Source of the DNA: Lethocerus indicus
Taxonomy: Eukaryota > Arthropoda > Insecta > Hemiptera > Belostomatidae
DNA: 64,000 bases
Assembly (NCBI GenBank): GCA_019843655.1
Contig: JACDQD010000005.1
Span: 5,607,575-5,671,574, forward strand
Direction: 5' to 3'
Part shown: positions 10,794 through 23,200 of the stretch, piece after piece
Numbering within the stretch: position 1 is the first letter of the stretch
Layout: each line of letters opens with the position of its first letter
The notes under the pieces: generated by a model
What the model was told of the DNA's origin: nothing
Database searches by the model: none
The model's input: the letters and a program-made list of their open reading frames with translations, nothing else
Position numbers and translations under genes: made by a program

Positions 10794-12990
10794 GGTTACC
10801 AAGGCCATCCCCTCCAGGCACACACACGCGGGCACGGTGACAGGTATATGTATACTGCGCGGTGTGAGTGTTCGGGAGGGGCATTGCTCTTTGGCTGGGA
10901 CTGTACGGAAGCGTTTCCCATCAGACGGACGGGGGGTCTAGGCCGAGCCGGTGGGACGCCCGCCCGCATCTCCAAGAGAGACCACATGTTCCATCACTCT
11001 AACCACCGCCGCTTATTTATAGATCACAGTCCTCCCGGTGGACTCTAAATCCTACGGGGTGGAAACAGTAGATTTTTCAATTACGCTGCAAGTACAAAAA
11101 CGGGAGTCTATAACAACAACAAAAAGGGAGGATCGAAAAACGTCAAAAACGATATACTGTAATGCGCGATTGAGAAACGTGTTTCCAGAGTCCACCTTCC
11201 TTCTTAGGACATATTGAGTCTTGCCATTCTCGATCGGGCCGACAGTTATCTATTCGAACAATAACGCTTCCTATTACCCAGAGAAGTCTTATTTCTTTTT
11301 TTTTCCTACAACGCCCCTCATTAGTCTAATGTTCCACGCCTGCCTGCGATATTATGGAGCGGATAATAATTTTTATAGTTTAATGCGTTAATAACCTCGA
11401 CGTTTCCGCATTTTTTTCGATTAAATTATCTCCTACCGAGATGTGAATCTGAATGCCGTGGATATTTCGCGCTTTTTCGAACCGGTAACGGGTACTTTAT
11501 TCGATTTGAATAATTGAAGGAAATTAATAGACTCGTTAGTAATCAGTAGTCCAGGAACAAAATGCTGTACTGAATAACCTAACGCGTCGTAGTTCACGCG
11601 TACATTTAAATTTAAACTGATCATTGTCTAGGGCACAGTAAAATTACTGCTTTATAAAAGAATGTTACAAAAAATGTTTAGGGCAATCCACCTGGTCCGG
11701 TATCAATTTGCGCGGAAGTTCTAACCAATAGACCGCATAATCTCACCACCCCCGGTTTCACAATCCAAATATAAAAGCAGTATGATACGATTCTGTACGT
11801 ATTTGAAGTAGTGTTTGCAAAATTAAAATAATATTCAACGTGATGTGGTATTTGAAACCAAATTAAGTTAATCTATAAAAAGAAAAATAATATTCTCGTG
11901 AGTAAATGGGACAGGAAATTAAGAAACGAGTCGCCCATGAGATGCATATGATGGAAGTGGTCCCCGTTACATTGACTAGTGTTCTTGATTTCAATGACGT
12001 AATTCATATTGGCCCATAGAGTACTCGAGACTTTTTTACTCCTCGGTATGTATGTCTCAATCCGTCGTGGCCGCCTTGAACTCAATATTATATCATTTCA
12101 GCGGACTCATTATATAATAATTTGTTATGTTGTATGTTTATGAGGGCATCAGTCCGTTTATATAAGCCCACAGAGTTGGATATATAAACAGTAATTAAGT
12201 GAGTTTTAATGTTATAAACGTTTCGGCATATTAAAAATAATAAGGTACGCTGTCCCGGAGAGAACTGTGCAGTATGAATTGTGCGATATTTCTTGAGATT
12301 AGGGTCAGCCTCTTAGTCATTAAGATACCTACCGTATTCCGGCGGTTGCCCGTTATGAAGACCGTCATGGCCTGAGGGTGAAGATTGCGGTAGGGCTGTT
12401 AAGCGGCGTTTTTTGGGTCAGTGGGGCCGCCGAGTGGCGCCGCCGGGTGAAGATCGCGCGACGCAGCCGCAATCATTTATCTCGCCCATCTCCTCCGGTT
12501 TTTCATGGCCCCTCATCGGACGACCACTTACGAGTGTATTAGCCCGCGGCGGAGTGGCCGAAAAAAAACATATCTGAAAACGAAAACAGATTTTAAATCG
12601 TCCCATATGGGACAACTGTATTCGCAAGCTCCCGAACTGCGGCCCATTTCCCACCGCCCCTTAGATCCATGCACATGGTTCTGAAAATCCGGGCAGAAAA
12701 TACCTCGGATAACACAAGCTATTATGAATAATACCTTCTAATCCTCTTACAGACCAGTTGAAATTCCTGTTTAATATTTAAATTTACTTTGGAGGTCAAT
12801 CTGTAATAATACTAGGAAGAACAGAATTCCTATTTGTTATTTCAGAAATGTGTAACATGCCCCTATCTCTATTTTTATTTATTCGATAATGTATGGGGAA
12901 TTTCGTAGAAAAGAATCTTGGCGTCTTCAACGGAACAGTCAATACCTTCGATTTCGTGTTCTTCTGTCTCCTCTCGCTGGTTTGGTATTT
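10794..12990. other. Spacer, no gene seen
   Basis: A GC-richer stretch at 10800-11060, AT-rich to about 12300, then a CpG-richer patch at 12330-12660. Open frames here are short and unrecognised. Confidence 0.45.
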
Positions 12991-12994
12991 TGTT

Positions 12995-13040
12995 AGACCG
13001 CTTTCGGCTGCTCGCCATCTTCAGTAGCGGTGCTAGTCAC
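12995..13040 (-). repeat. Dispersed GAGAAGCC/ACCGGTC repeat, copy B
   Basis: On the plus strand it reads AGACCGCTTTCGGCTGCTCG, then CCATCTTCAGTAGC. It is one of the better-preserved copies of the dispersed repeat, in reverse orientation. Confidence 0.6.
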
Positions 13041-13170
13041 TTTGGTACTTCGGATACTTTTTGGGCAACCTCTTTGCACTGTCACTTGTTCTGTCATGAC
13101 ATATTTATTTGGTGTTTTCGTATTGTACATACATAACTTTCTATTTCCGAATCTAAATATGGCGTTTTTC

Positions 13171-13243
13171 AGTCGGCTGTAATCGAACCAGCAACCTAGA
13201 ATACAAGAGACGAAGTTGTTAACACCTCAACAGCCACTCACGT
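13171..13243 (-). repeat. tRNA-derived SINE or tRNA pseudogene
   Basis: The minus strand shows a box-A-like TGGCTGTTGAGGTGTTAACA, an anticodon-arm-sized middle, and a box-B-like GGTTCGATTAC inside a small stem GCTG/CAGC. The A-to-B spacing fits a tRNA fold. The base after the T-loop is A instead of the near-invariant C, and no convincing 7-bp acceptor stem closes. A functional tRNA is therefore unlikely, and a SINE head or pseudogene is the better reading. Confidence 0.45.
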
Positions 13244-14860
13244 TTATCGTATTTACATATATAAATTACTTTCACGCGTCCGCACTCGAGATCCGGACGT
13301 GGGCCTAATTAATGTTTATGTATCGCCGCGGTTCATAGTTCGATTGTAATTTATTCCCGAAGTTTATACTTAATTACCCAGTCGGGGGGAGAGAAACTGC
13401 CGGTGGTCAACGTTCCCAACATGGGCCGAGAGGGTTCGGGATTCCTGGCGTCCACTTTCCAGCCCGCGGTGTTTACGATCCTCCAATTGGGAACTAATCA
13501 GCTAGCTGGCGGGGAGCAAACGGGAATATTATGAGTTCGGAAATAGTAAAGGTCGTGTCTAGTCGGCGGAAACGTGAACGGGCGGCCGTCGGACAGATGT
13601 TCGACTTTCGTGTTTTCACTCCATTCCGGGAGCTCGGCCTCTAACTTCCCGGCCCAACCGACAAATCAGAGCCGGTTCCGATCAGTTTTTTTTCTGAGGA
13701 AACAAAAAATTTCGGGTCACGCAACGGGCGATATGTTCACTCTTGGTTCAACATTGGAAACCTTTTTTAATATTAGAAATAATTTGTTTATTATTGGAAC
13801 TCTGGACGCGATAGAGGAATATTGGGAACATACCGGAGGGTGAATGATTTTCAAAACCCACCGGTATAATGCATGCAGACTAACATCTCGCTATCCGGGG
13901 TCGGACCATTGGCCTCTAAATTCACCTTTAAATTCTATATCCGTTATTATATTTAAATCGGGAAAAATTATTCTGTATACTCGCAATAAAAATTGATTAC
14001 ATGTAAATGCGATTGGCACGGCCTCTTTAGGCATAGAAGGCTGATATTTAGATTTTAGCCTGGGGCAAAGTGGAGTGCCCTGTTCAGGTTAAGAGCCCTG
14101 TTCTCAACCTCTTTTTCAGATCCGTCTTTGACATTTTCCCACACTGAATTATATGAGCTATAAACAATATTGAAATTCGTCATTTTGTTGTGTGAAATTT
14201 CAATCTCTATTATGACTGAATTCTCTGAAAACAATTATCCATTGACAGGTGTTTAACGATAATTAATAGGAAATTGTGGACCATTTTTCCCGGAATCTTA
14301 TTGGGTTATATTAGATAATTAATTCGTTTTTAATAACGATTTAATTATTTCTGTTAGTACTATATTAGATAGGCGCGATGTGGAGAAACTGCAACGTAAT
14401 ATGGGTTTAATTGCTCGGGTGAACTTGGCACCTAGCCTGTCCCCGAAACTCCTGCTCTGTTCTACGTTCTATTTTAAAGGAACGAGGTCGACACGAGGGA
14501 AAAAAGGAGAAGTAATATTATTATTATACGAGTTTTGAGATAAGCGGGTCGTTATAATGTAAATCGCTAAATGGCGCGAAATTCGCGTGGGATCAAAAGC
14601 CTCGGCCCATAAGCACGATTTTATGCCGGGAAATTCTTTTGAAAAATTAAAATAAAAATGTTTCCCGCTTGCATAGAAAATTTCGAACGGGGCTTGTCGG
14701 TCCACTTCGGAATGGAATTAGCATTGTAAAGATCATTATCTAAAAATATTCGATAGTAAGATAACAAATACAAAATATTGACAGTATATAGGATAGGACG
14801 AAAGATAGGATATATGATGATGGTTTGGCTCTTGGCCTATTTCATCCGTTTCGACCGACT
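13244..14860. other. Spacer with GC-richer block
   Basis: A moderate-GC block at about 13380-13720 is flanked by AT-rich sequence. No domain was recognised in the open frame at 13574-13843. Confidence 0.45.
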
Positions 14861-14864
14861 GAAC

Positions 14865-14897
14865 GCTACTAGCGATGGCGAGAAGCCGAAACCGGTC
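14865..14897 (+). repeat. Dispersed GAGAAGCC/ACCGGTC repeat, copy C
   Basis: Reads GCTACTAGCGATGGCGAGAA followed by GCCGAAACCGGTC. It is close to the inferred consensus of the family. Confidence 0.65.
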
Positions 14898-16280
14898 AGC
14901 AAACAAACATACGTCAGGGAGAATGAATTCCAACGCAAACATCAGTAATGACTAATTTAGCAATAAAACGAAGGTCGTAATGCAAGCTCGCCCAATACGG
15001 TGTAGGTAAGTAGATTGAACAAGAGAATTAAAGGAGGGCGGGCAAATGGGGGAAGAAAAAAGGGAAATTTAATTGTAGGGACGAAGGAAGATAATAGAAG
15101 TATGGGCGGAGAAATAGGATGAGGACTTGATCACGCACCCGACAGGAAAAGGGTCTGACGTTTGAGGGATATTGAAGGGGACAAATTCAATAGCCTTCTA
15201 TCACTGTGGAAATTTGATTCTATCTTATTCAATTTTACTGGATTAATATTGGAATAACAATTTTTTTATCTCAAATTTTTCTTGAATTTCTTCAAAAAGC
15301 TTACAAAATAATTCATATATTTAATAAATTCTTAATACCTCGAGTAATTAGTAGTAATTATCGAGTGTTTTATTTGTTTATATTAGCAATATATATACAC
15401 TACTGACCGTGGTGGAAATATCCCCGATTGAACGTCGTGAAATTTCTAATTTCTAACGGCTAAATGGAATGTATTGCAATAGAAATTTACGTGCGTACTA
15501 TGACATTAAACATATATCTGCATAAATGATGCCAGCAATGCATAAATTTAAGGTTATGAGAAATGTCTACAGCACAAATGTTATGACCGTGTTCCAACTG
15601 CGAACCTCAATAAGCACGACGGTTATTTTACGCCAACTGGAGCAATTTGTTCCGCATGGGCGGGCGGCGATTGTTTTCGCGTTTAGTCTTCAACGCGAAT
15701 CGTATGTAAACACCGGTTTCGGAGTCGTCCTGTGGGTTTTGCACAATAAAATTGCGAGTGGATGTCTCTTTATACAGTCGTTACGGCTGTGCGTATTAAG
15801 ATGAAACAATCCTAAAATTAAGCTGTGTCCCGTGTGTGGGAGGGAGGGGGGGAGGAAAAAAAGGAGAAACTACCGTTACAACGGTACCTTATGCTTTCCA
15901 TCAGCAGCGAGAAGGGTCTTGTCCCGAAGACCGACAGATGACTTATTGTCTATAGACGGGGGAAGACGCCTCTTTCGATGAGAGTTGAGCGGGGGCGGTC
16001 TTAAATAGACCTATTTTTAAAGTGGGCACCGACAAACGGGGCATGTGGCCTCTGGAGCTTCAGGTAGGCATGTAGTCGCCCCCGCTACCTGCCCCCTTCT
16101 CACCCCCCCGTCTCGGATGACCACCTGCCTTCTATTATTTTAAACCGGCCGAATTCCATGAAAATTTTAATCGGGACCACGGGAACTTTTCTTAGGTTGA
16201 AAACGATTCTTGAGCGAATTCGCTGTATAATAATAATGTCCACTGTGTCTGCCTCCACTCCCTTATTTGGTCCTATTCTA
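14898..16280. other. Spacer with purine-rich strand-asymmetric tract
   Basis: The plus strand is strongly purine-rich at about 15017-15125, with runs of GA, GGG and AAA. Poly-G/A runs recur near 15838-15866. No gene was seen. Confidence 0.5.
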
Positions 16281-16312
16281 GACCGGTTTGCGCTTCTCGC
16301 TGTAGTCTCTTG
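16281..16312 (-). repeat. Dispersed GAGAAGCC/ACCGGTC repeat, copy D (degraded)
   Basis: The plus strand reads GACCGGTTTGCGCTTCTCGC and then TGTAGTCTC. The ACCGGT and CTTCTCGC parts are kept; the distal half is lost. Confidence 0.5.
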
Positions 16313-17288
<976 letters not shown>

Positions 17289-17388
17289 TACAATAAAGTG
17301 ATGTGGCACGTCAGGTGCCGATGCCGCAATTGCCGGGCACGTGTATCAACGGATTTGGGGCACGGAGGCAGACACCAAAGGACATACT

Positions 17389-17412
17389 CACACACATACA
17401 CACACACACACG
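17389..17412. repeat. (CA)n microsatellite, inverted relative to the GT tract
   Basis: CA dinucleotides with one interruption, 102 bp after the GT tract. In a single strand it could pair with any part of the GT tract. Confidence 0.9.
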
Positions 17413-17674
17413 CACCGAAACGGCGGGGATTTGGAACTGTAACACCGGAGAGTTGAACGACCGTCAGAGGCGTAGGCCACACATTGTCCTCACCGCCTCC
17501 TCATATCCGTTCGCGGGTTCGGTATCGTTAAATTTAGGCCTCTTTGTCTGTGTTCTGACATCGAACCCAATCAAGTAACACCTGTGAATTTCCTGACGGA
17601 ATTTAATTCCAATCTCAATCGAAACTGAAAAACTAATACTACCTGAATATCTAACTACTAACTAATATTAACTC
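17413..17674. other. Spacer
   Basis: No gene or repeat recognised. Confidence 0.4.
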
Positions 17675-17710
17675 GGGCCTGTCTCGTCTGTTCCAAATGC
17701 CTCCTCCCTC
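17675..17710 (+). repeat. Local direct repeat, copy 1
   Basis: GGGCCTGTCTCGTCTGTTCC then AAATGCCTCC and a pyrimidine run. A near-identical sequence in the same orientation lies at 18357. Confidence 0.6.
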
Positions 17711-18356
17711 TCCCCCCTGTATTGGTTATTGTGAAGAAAAGGATTAACACCTATTGCAATAAATATTCGGGGACTACTGAAATAAGGTTTATAAAAACGC
17801 CAGTAATTTTCACGAACTTACAATTTTAAAAATGCTATATTTGACGGAGGTGCTATTATTATATTTAAAAAATTAAAAATTATCGGTGGCCTGTGGGGCA
17901 GCCTGTCCGCACTATGACTACAGTATTAGTGTTACTGTAGGAAAATATTCAATTCATACTCCGTCGAGTTTAGAATATAAATGTTTTACACCACTGCACT
18001 AACGGTTCAATGACAGTGCAGACAGGAGCTCCAAAGGACACGCTTAAGTGCCTCGTTAATCTCTGTGGAACGCTACTGAAGACGTTCAAAACCTTTCAAG
18101 TATAAGACGGAATCTGCGATTGGAAGCAGAAATAAATGAAATAGGTATAGAAATAATTAAATATTGTAAGAGATAAAATGAAGAATTTCAAAAGAGTCAG
18201 TTACTAAATTGAATGTTACGTTTTAACTGTGTAAAATTATGCCAATGGACGATATATAAAATTGAATTGGTCTTGACCTAATGCTCGTGAGCTGTTGCTG
18301 TTGGGTAGGGAGTCAGGTACTGGAAACCTGGTACACCCTTGGACCATCATTATCAA
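17711..18356. other. AT-rich spacer between the two direct-repeat copies
   Basis: No gene seen. Confidence 0.4.
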
Positions 18357-18392
18357 GGGCCTGTCTCATCTGTTCCAAAGGCCTCCCCCTTT
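18357..18392 (+). repeat. Local direct repeat, copy 2
   Basis: GGGCCTGTCTCATCTGTTCC then AAAGGCCTCC and a pyrimidine run. It differs from copy 1 at two positions over about 30 bp, 682 bp downstream. Confidence 0.6.
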
Positions 18393-20252
18393 GCCCCCCC
18401 CCGCCATCGGCTCTTTTTTTGCCGTTTCGAGCTCTGTTCTAAATCAGTTCTTAATTTCACCGCCCAAAGAGCGTTTCGGAGTTCTCGTGCCCTACTGCCG
18501 GTTATCTCTCAGGGGTATTGGGTTCGCCGACTGGGACTGGGACCCCCGGGGCTACATAAATCGACGACATTTCGGCCCGGTTGTAGAATCAAGTTTACGA
18601 CCGTCTCATCCGATTTATCAACCCTCTGATAGACATCGATACGGCGTTCTCTTTCTTCCCGTTTCCAAACAATAAGTGCCTCATGAGTGTTTGGTAAAAA
18701 TATTTACCAAAAAAAAAAATATTACCACTGTGACTAGGGTCACAGGATAATTTTTGTTATTGTACAATCAAGCCGTAGGAATAATTTATATTCTCTTCAT
18801 GGTAAAGAAAGCTCCAAGTGGTAGCAACTTGTTTCAGTAATTAAAGACCCAAATGGCTCAGGAGCAAAAAACGGTTTATCTAGTCCATTTGACAATTGTT
18901 CACTCTTAAAAATAATTTCTATCAACATTAATACACTTATCCTTTCTCTAAATCAGATTATTTATACTTGCTGCAAATTCGACCTTAATAAATTTCTAAA
19001 AATATCCGTATTGCTTTATTGTACGACAAATAAGAGATAGTTCAATAAATAACAAACCGTTATTTGATAACTTGGCCGGCATAACTTACTGGCGTTCTGT
19101 ATTCACTCATCGATTGTATAATTGATTGTATAACTTTTTTATTAGGACACAGTAAGAGCACCGTTCTGTGTACATTCTGTTCATCGAATTGGAGTATTAA
19201 TTATTTTTGAAATGAGCATTTTCTCATAGCTTGTCTGTTATCGACATAAATGGATTTACAGGTCTCTTTCAGGTTTTAGTGGGCGGTTTGACAGGGGGCC
19301 CATTGTTCTGGCAGGGACTTGGTTATACCTGGCCGTTAAGTCTGGTGGCTGTGCCTCGCTCGCCTCAGGCCAATGGCATTAAACTTTGAGGTATGCGGCT
19401 GTTTCCCCTGCACTTCGCGCACCCCAGACACATTCTCGCAACACTTATTTTTAGAATACCGATCATTCTGTTTTATACCACCCATATCTATAACTGAAAA
19501 GCTGGAAGAGTTTCCCTAAATTTTCTACGCTGTTTTATAATTTTTCGCTGCCAACAGTTCAGTTTACTATTTAATCGTGCACAATTGTATTGTTGCTCAC
19601 ACGTAGCCATATGATTAGGATGGTGTATAATTCAATATAAGGAACTTATATTTTTCTAACGGTTACTTTATTCAGGAAGAAATCCATCGTCCCGTTATAA
19701 ATAAAAGAGGCGCAGAATGTTTTATGTAAAATTACCAGGGGGGCCACTCCTTCCGCCGCTGACTGTGATTTCAAGTGGTTGACACTCAATCGAGAAATGA
19801 ATCGTCCCATTCTGTCGCGTCCTTCGTCTGATACAAAAGTAAAAAGAGTTCGCCATCGAAGCGTGCACAACATTGGATTTGGCTTGCATTCAGGGCCTCT
19901 ATTCAAGAGGCTTTTGTGCTATCCCCCGAGTTTTGTTTTTCCCCGGCGCTCTCATCTCGACGGCGGTGTCGGCTCCCACTCAAATTCTGATCGGGATATT
20001 AATAGCAACATAAAATCCTTGACATTGTTTATCGAAGGATCCAATTTGATCACGTCACGGCTTTTATAATGGTTCAGTGTTTTCTTAATCCCCTCTCCGC
20101 TATTTTATTGTACTCCTCGATTTCACGCTTCACAAATGTCCCACGGTCAGGGTTTAATATGTATCTAATTATACTGTTATTTTTTTAATATGCCGCGACG
20201 TCATCCCTGGCTAATTTCACCATAAGCTAGAACTGTTGCTATTATTATATAG
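18393..20252. other. Spacer left of the minisatellite
   Basis: Moderate GC to about 18670, then AT-rich. Open frames here show no recognisable domain. Confidence 0.45.
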
Positions 20253-23200
20253 CACGGCGGGTAGGAGGCCCGAGGGAGGATGTGAATTGTCGACGGGCAA
20301 GCGGTGGTCCGGGGGAAGGTTCGGGGCGGCACGGCGGGTAGGAGGCCCGAGGGAGGATGTGAGTTGTCGACGGGCAAGCGGTGGTCCGGGGGAAGGTTCG
20401 GGCGGCACGGCGGGTAGGAGGCCCGAGGGAGGATGTGAGTTGTCGACGGGCAAGCGGTGGTCCGGGGGAAGGTTCGGGGCGGCACGGCGGGTAGGAGGGC
20501 CGAGGGAGGATGTGAGTTGTCGACGGGCAAGCGGTGGTCCGGGGGAAGGTTCGGGGCGGCACGGCGGGTAGGAGGCCCGAGGGAGGATGTGAGTTGTCGA
20601 CGGGCAAGCGGTGGTCCGGGGGAAGGTTCGGGGCGGCACGGCGGGTAGGAGGCCCGAGGGAGGATGTGAGTTGTCGACGGGCAAGCGGTGGTCCGGGGAA
20701 GGTTCGGGGCGGCACGGCGGGTAGGAGGCCCGAGGGAGGATGTGAGTTGTCGACGGGCAAGCGGTGGTCCGGGGGAAGGTTCGGGGCGGCACGGCGGGTA
20801 GGAGGCCCGAGGGAGGATGTGAGTTGTCGACGGGCAAGCGGTGGTCGGGGGAAGGTTCGGGGCGGCACGGCGGGTAGGAGGCCCGAGGGAGGATGTGAGT
20901 TGTCGACGGGCAAGCGGTGGTCCGGGGGAAGGTTCGGGGCGGCACGGCGGGTAGGAGGCCCGAGGGAGGATGTGAGTTGTCGACGGGCAAGCGGTGGTCC
21001 GGGGGAAGGTTCGGGGCGGCACGGCGGGTAGGAGGCCCGAGGGAGGATGTGAGTTGTCGACGGGCAAGCGGTGGTCCGGGGGAAGGTTCGGGGCGGCACG
21101 GCGGGTAGGAGGCCCGAGGGAGGATGTGAGTTGTCGACGGGCAAGCGGTGGTCCGGGGGAAGGTTCGGGGCGGCACGGCGGGTAGGAGGCCCGAGGGAGG
21201 ATGTGAGTTGTCGACGGGCAAGCGGTGGTCCGGGGGAAGGTTCGGGGCGGCACGGCGGGTAGGAGGCCCGAGGGAGGATGTGAGTTGTCGACGGGCAAGC
21301 GGTGGTCCGGGGGAAGGTTCGGGGCGGCACGGCGGGTAGGAGGCCCGAGGGAGGATGTGAGTTGTCGACGGGCAAGCGGTGGTCCGGGGGAAGGTTCGGG
21401 GCGGCACGGCGGGTAGGAGGCCCGAGGGAGGATGTGAGTTGTCGACGGGCAAGCGGTGGTCCGGGGAAGGTTCGGGGCGGCACGGCGGGTAGGAGGCCCG
21501 AGGGAGGATGTGAGTTGTCGACGGGCAAGCGGGGGTCGGGGGGAGGTTCGGGCGGCACGGCGGGTAGGAGGCCGGAGGGAGGATGTGAGTTGTCGACGGG
21601 CAAGCGGTGGTCCGGGGAAGGTTCGGGGCGGCACGGCGGGTAGGAGGCCCGAGGGAGGATGTGAGTTGTCGACGGGCAAGCGGTGGTCCGGGGGAAGGTT
21701 CGGGGCGGCACGGCGGGTAGGAGGCCGAGGGAGGATGTGAGTTGTCGACGGGCAAGCGGTGGTCCGGGGAAGGTTCAGGGGCGGCACGGCGGGTAGGAGG
21801 CGGAGGGAGGATGTGAGTTGTCGACGGGCAAGCGGTGGTCCGGGGGAAGGTTCGGGGCGGCACGGCGGGTAGGAGGCCGAGGGAGGATGTGAGTTGTCGA
21901 CGGGCAAGCGGTGGTCCGGGGAAGGTTCGGGGCGGCACGGCGGGTAGGAGGGCCCGAGGGAGGATGTGAGTTGTCGACGGGCAAGCGGTGGTCCGGGGGA
22001 AGGTTCGGGGCGGCACGGCGGGTAGGAGGCCCGAGGGAGGATGTGAGTTGTCGACGGGCAAGCGGTGGTCCGGGGGAAGGTTCGGGGCGGCACGGCGGGT
22101 AGGAGGAGGGAGGATGTGAGTTGTCGACGGGCAAGCGGTGGTCCGGGGGAAGGTTCAGGGCGGCGGAAGGGAGGATGGAGTTGTCGACGGGCAAGCGGTG
22201 GTCCGGGAAGGACGGCAGGAGGGAGGAGGATGTGAGTTGTCGACGGGCAAGCGGTGGTCCGGGGAAGGTTCAGGGCGGCACGGCGGGAGCTGAGGGAGGA
22301 TGTGTTGTCGACGGGCAAGCGGTGAGGATAGGAAGGGAGGATGGAGTTGTCGACGGGCAAGCGGTGGTCCGGGGAAGGTTCAGGGCGGCACGGCGGGTAG
22401 GAGGCCGAGGGAGGATGGAGTTGTCGACGGGCAAGCGGTGGTCGGGGAAGGTTCAGGGCGGCACGGCGGTGGGGAGAGACCGAGGAGGATGAAGTTGTCG
22501 ACGGGCAAGCGGTGGTCGGGGAAGGTTCAGGGCGGCACGGCGGTGGGGAGAGACCGAGGAGGATGAAGTTGTCGACGGGCAAGCGGTGGTCAGGGGAAGG
22601 TTCAGGGCGGCAGGCGGGTAGGAGGCCCGAGGGAGGATGTGAGTCGACGGCAAGCGGTGGTCCGGGGAAGGTTCAGGGCGGCACGGCGGTAGGGAGGCCC
22701 GGAGGAGGATGGAGTTGTCGACGGGCAAGCGGTGGTCCGGGGAAGGTCTGGGGCAGCACGGCGGTGGAGGCCCGAGGGAGATGTGAGTGTGTCGACGGGC
22801 AGAGCGGTGGTCCGGGAAGGTTCGGGGCGGCAGGCAGAGGGAAGGGCGCCGGAGGCGGGCCGGCACGAGGGAAGGACGGGCAAGCGGTGGTGAAGTTGTC
22901 GACGAGGCAAAGCGGTGGTCAGGGGAAGGTTCAGGGGCACGGCGGCAAGGGTAGGAGGCAGCAGAGGCGAGGAGGATGTGAGTTGTCGACGGCAAGCGGT
23001 GGTCCGGGCGAAGGTTCAGGGGCGGCACGGCAGGTAGGAGAGGGAGGATGGATGAAGTTGTCGACGGGCAAGCGGTGGTCAGCAGGGGAGGAGGGCAGGC
23101 GATGGCAAGGCAGGTGGCAGGGGCGGGTCAGGGCGGCACGAGGTGGAGGATGTGAGTTGTCGACGGGCAAGCGGTGGTCAGGGGAAGGTTCGGGCGGCAA

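Noticed and set aside
15000..15012. GTAGGTAAGT as a recursive site
   Set aside because: No pyrimidine tract or branch point upstream, and the bases before GTAAGT do not form CAG.
18295..18675. 126-codon plus-strand open frame
   Set aside because: No recognisable domain, low-complexity proline runs, and no splice or promoter support.
20201..22582. 793-codon minus-strand open frame, and other long minus-strand frames in the same region
   Set aside because: All come from the 77-bp minisatellite, which is open in every minus frame. Composition is dictated by the repeat and no domain is present.
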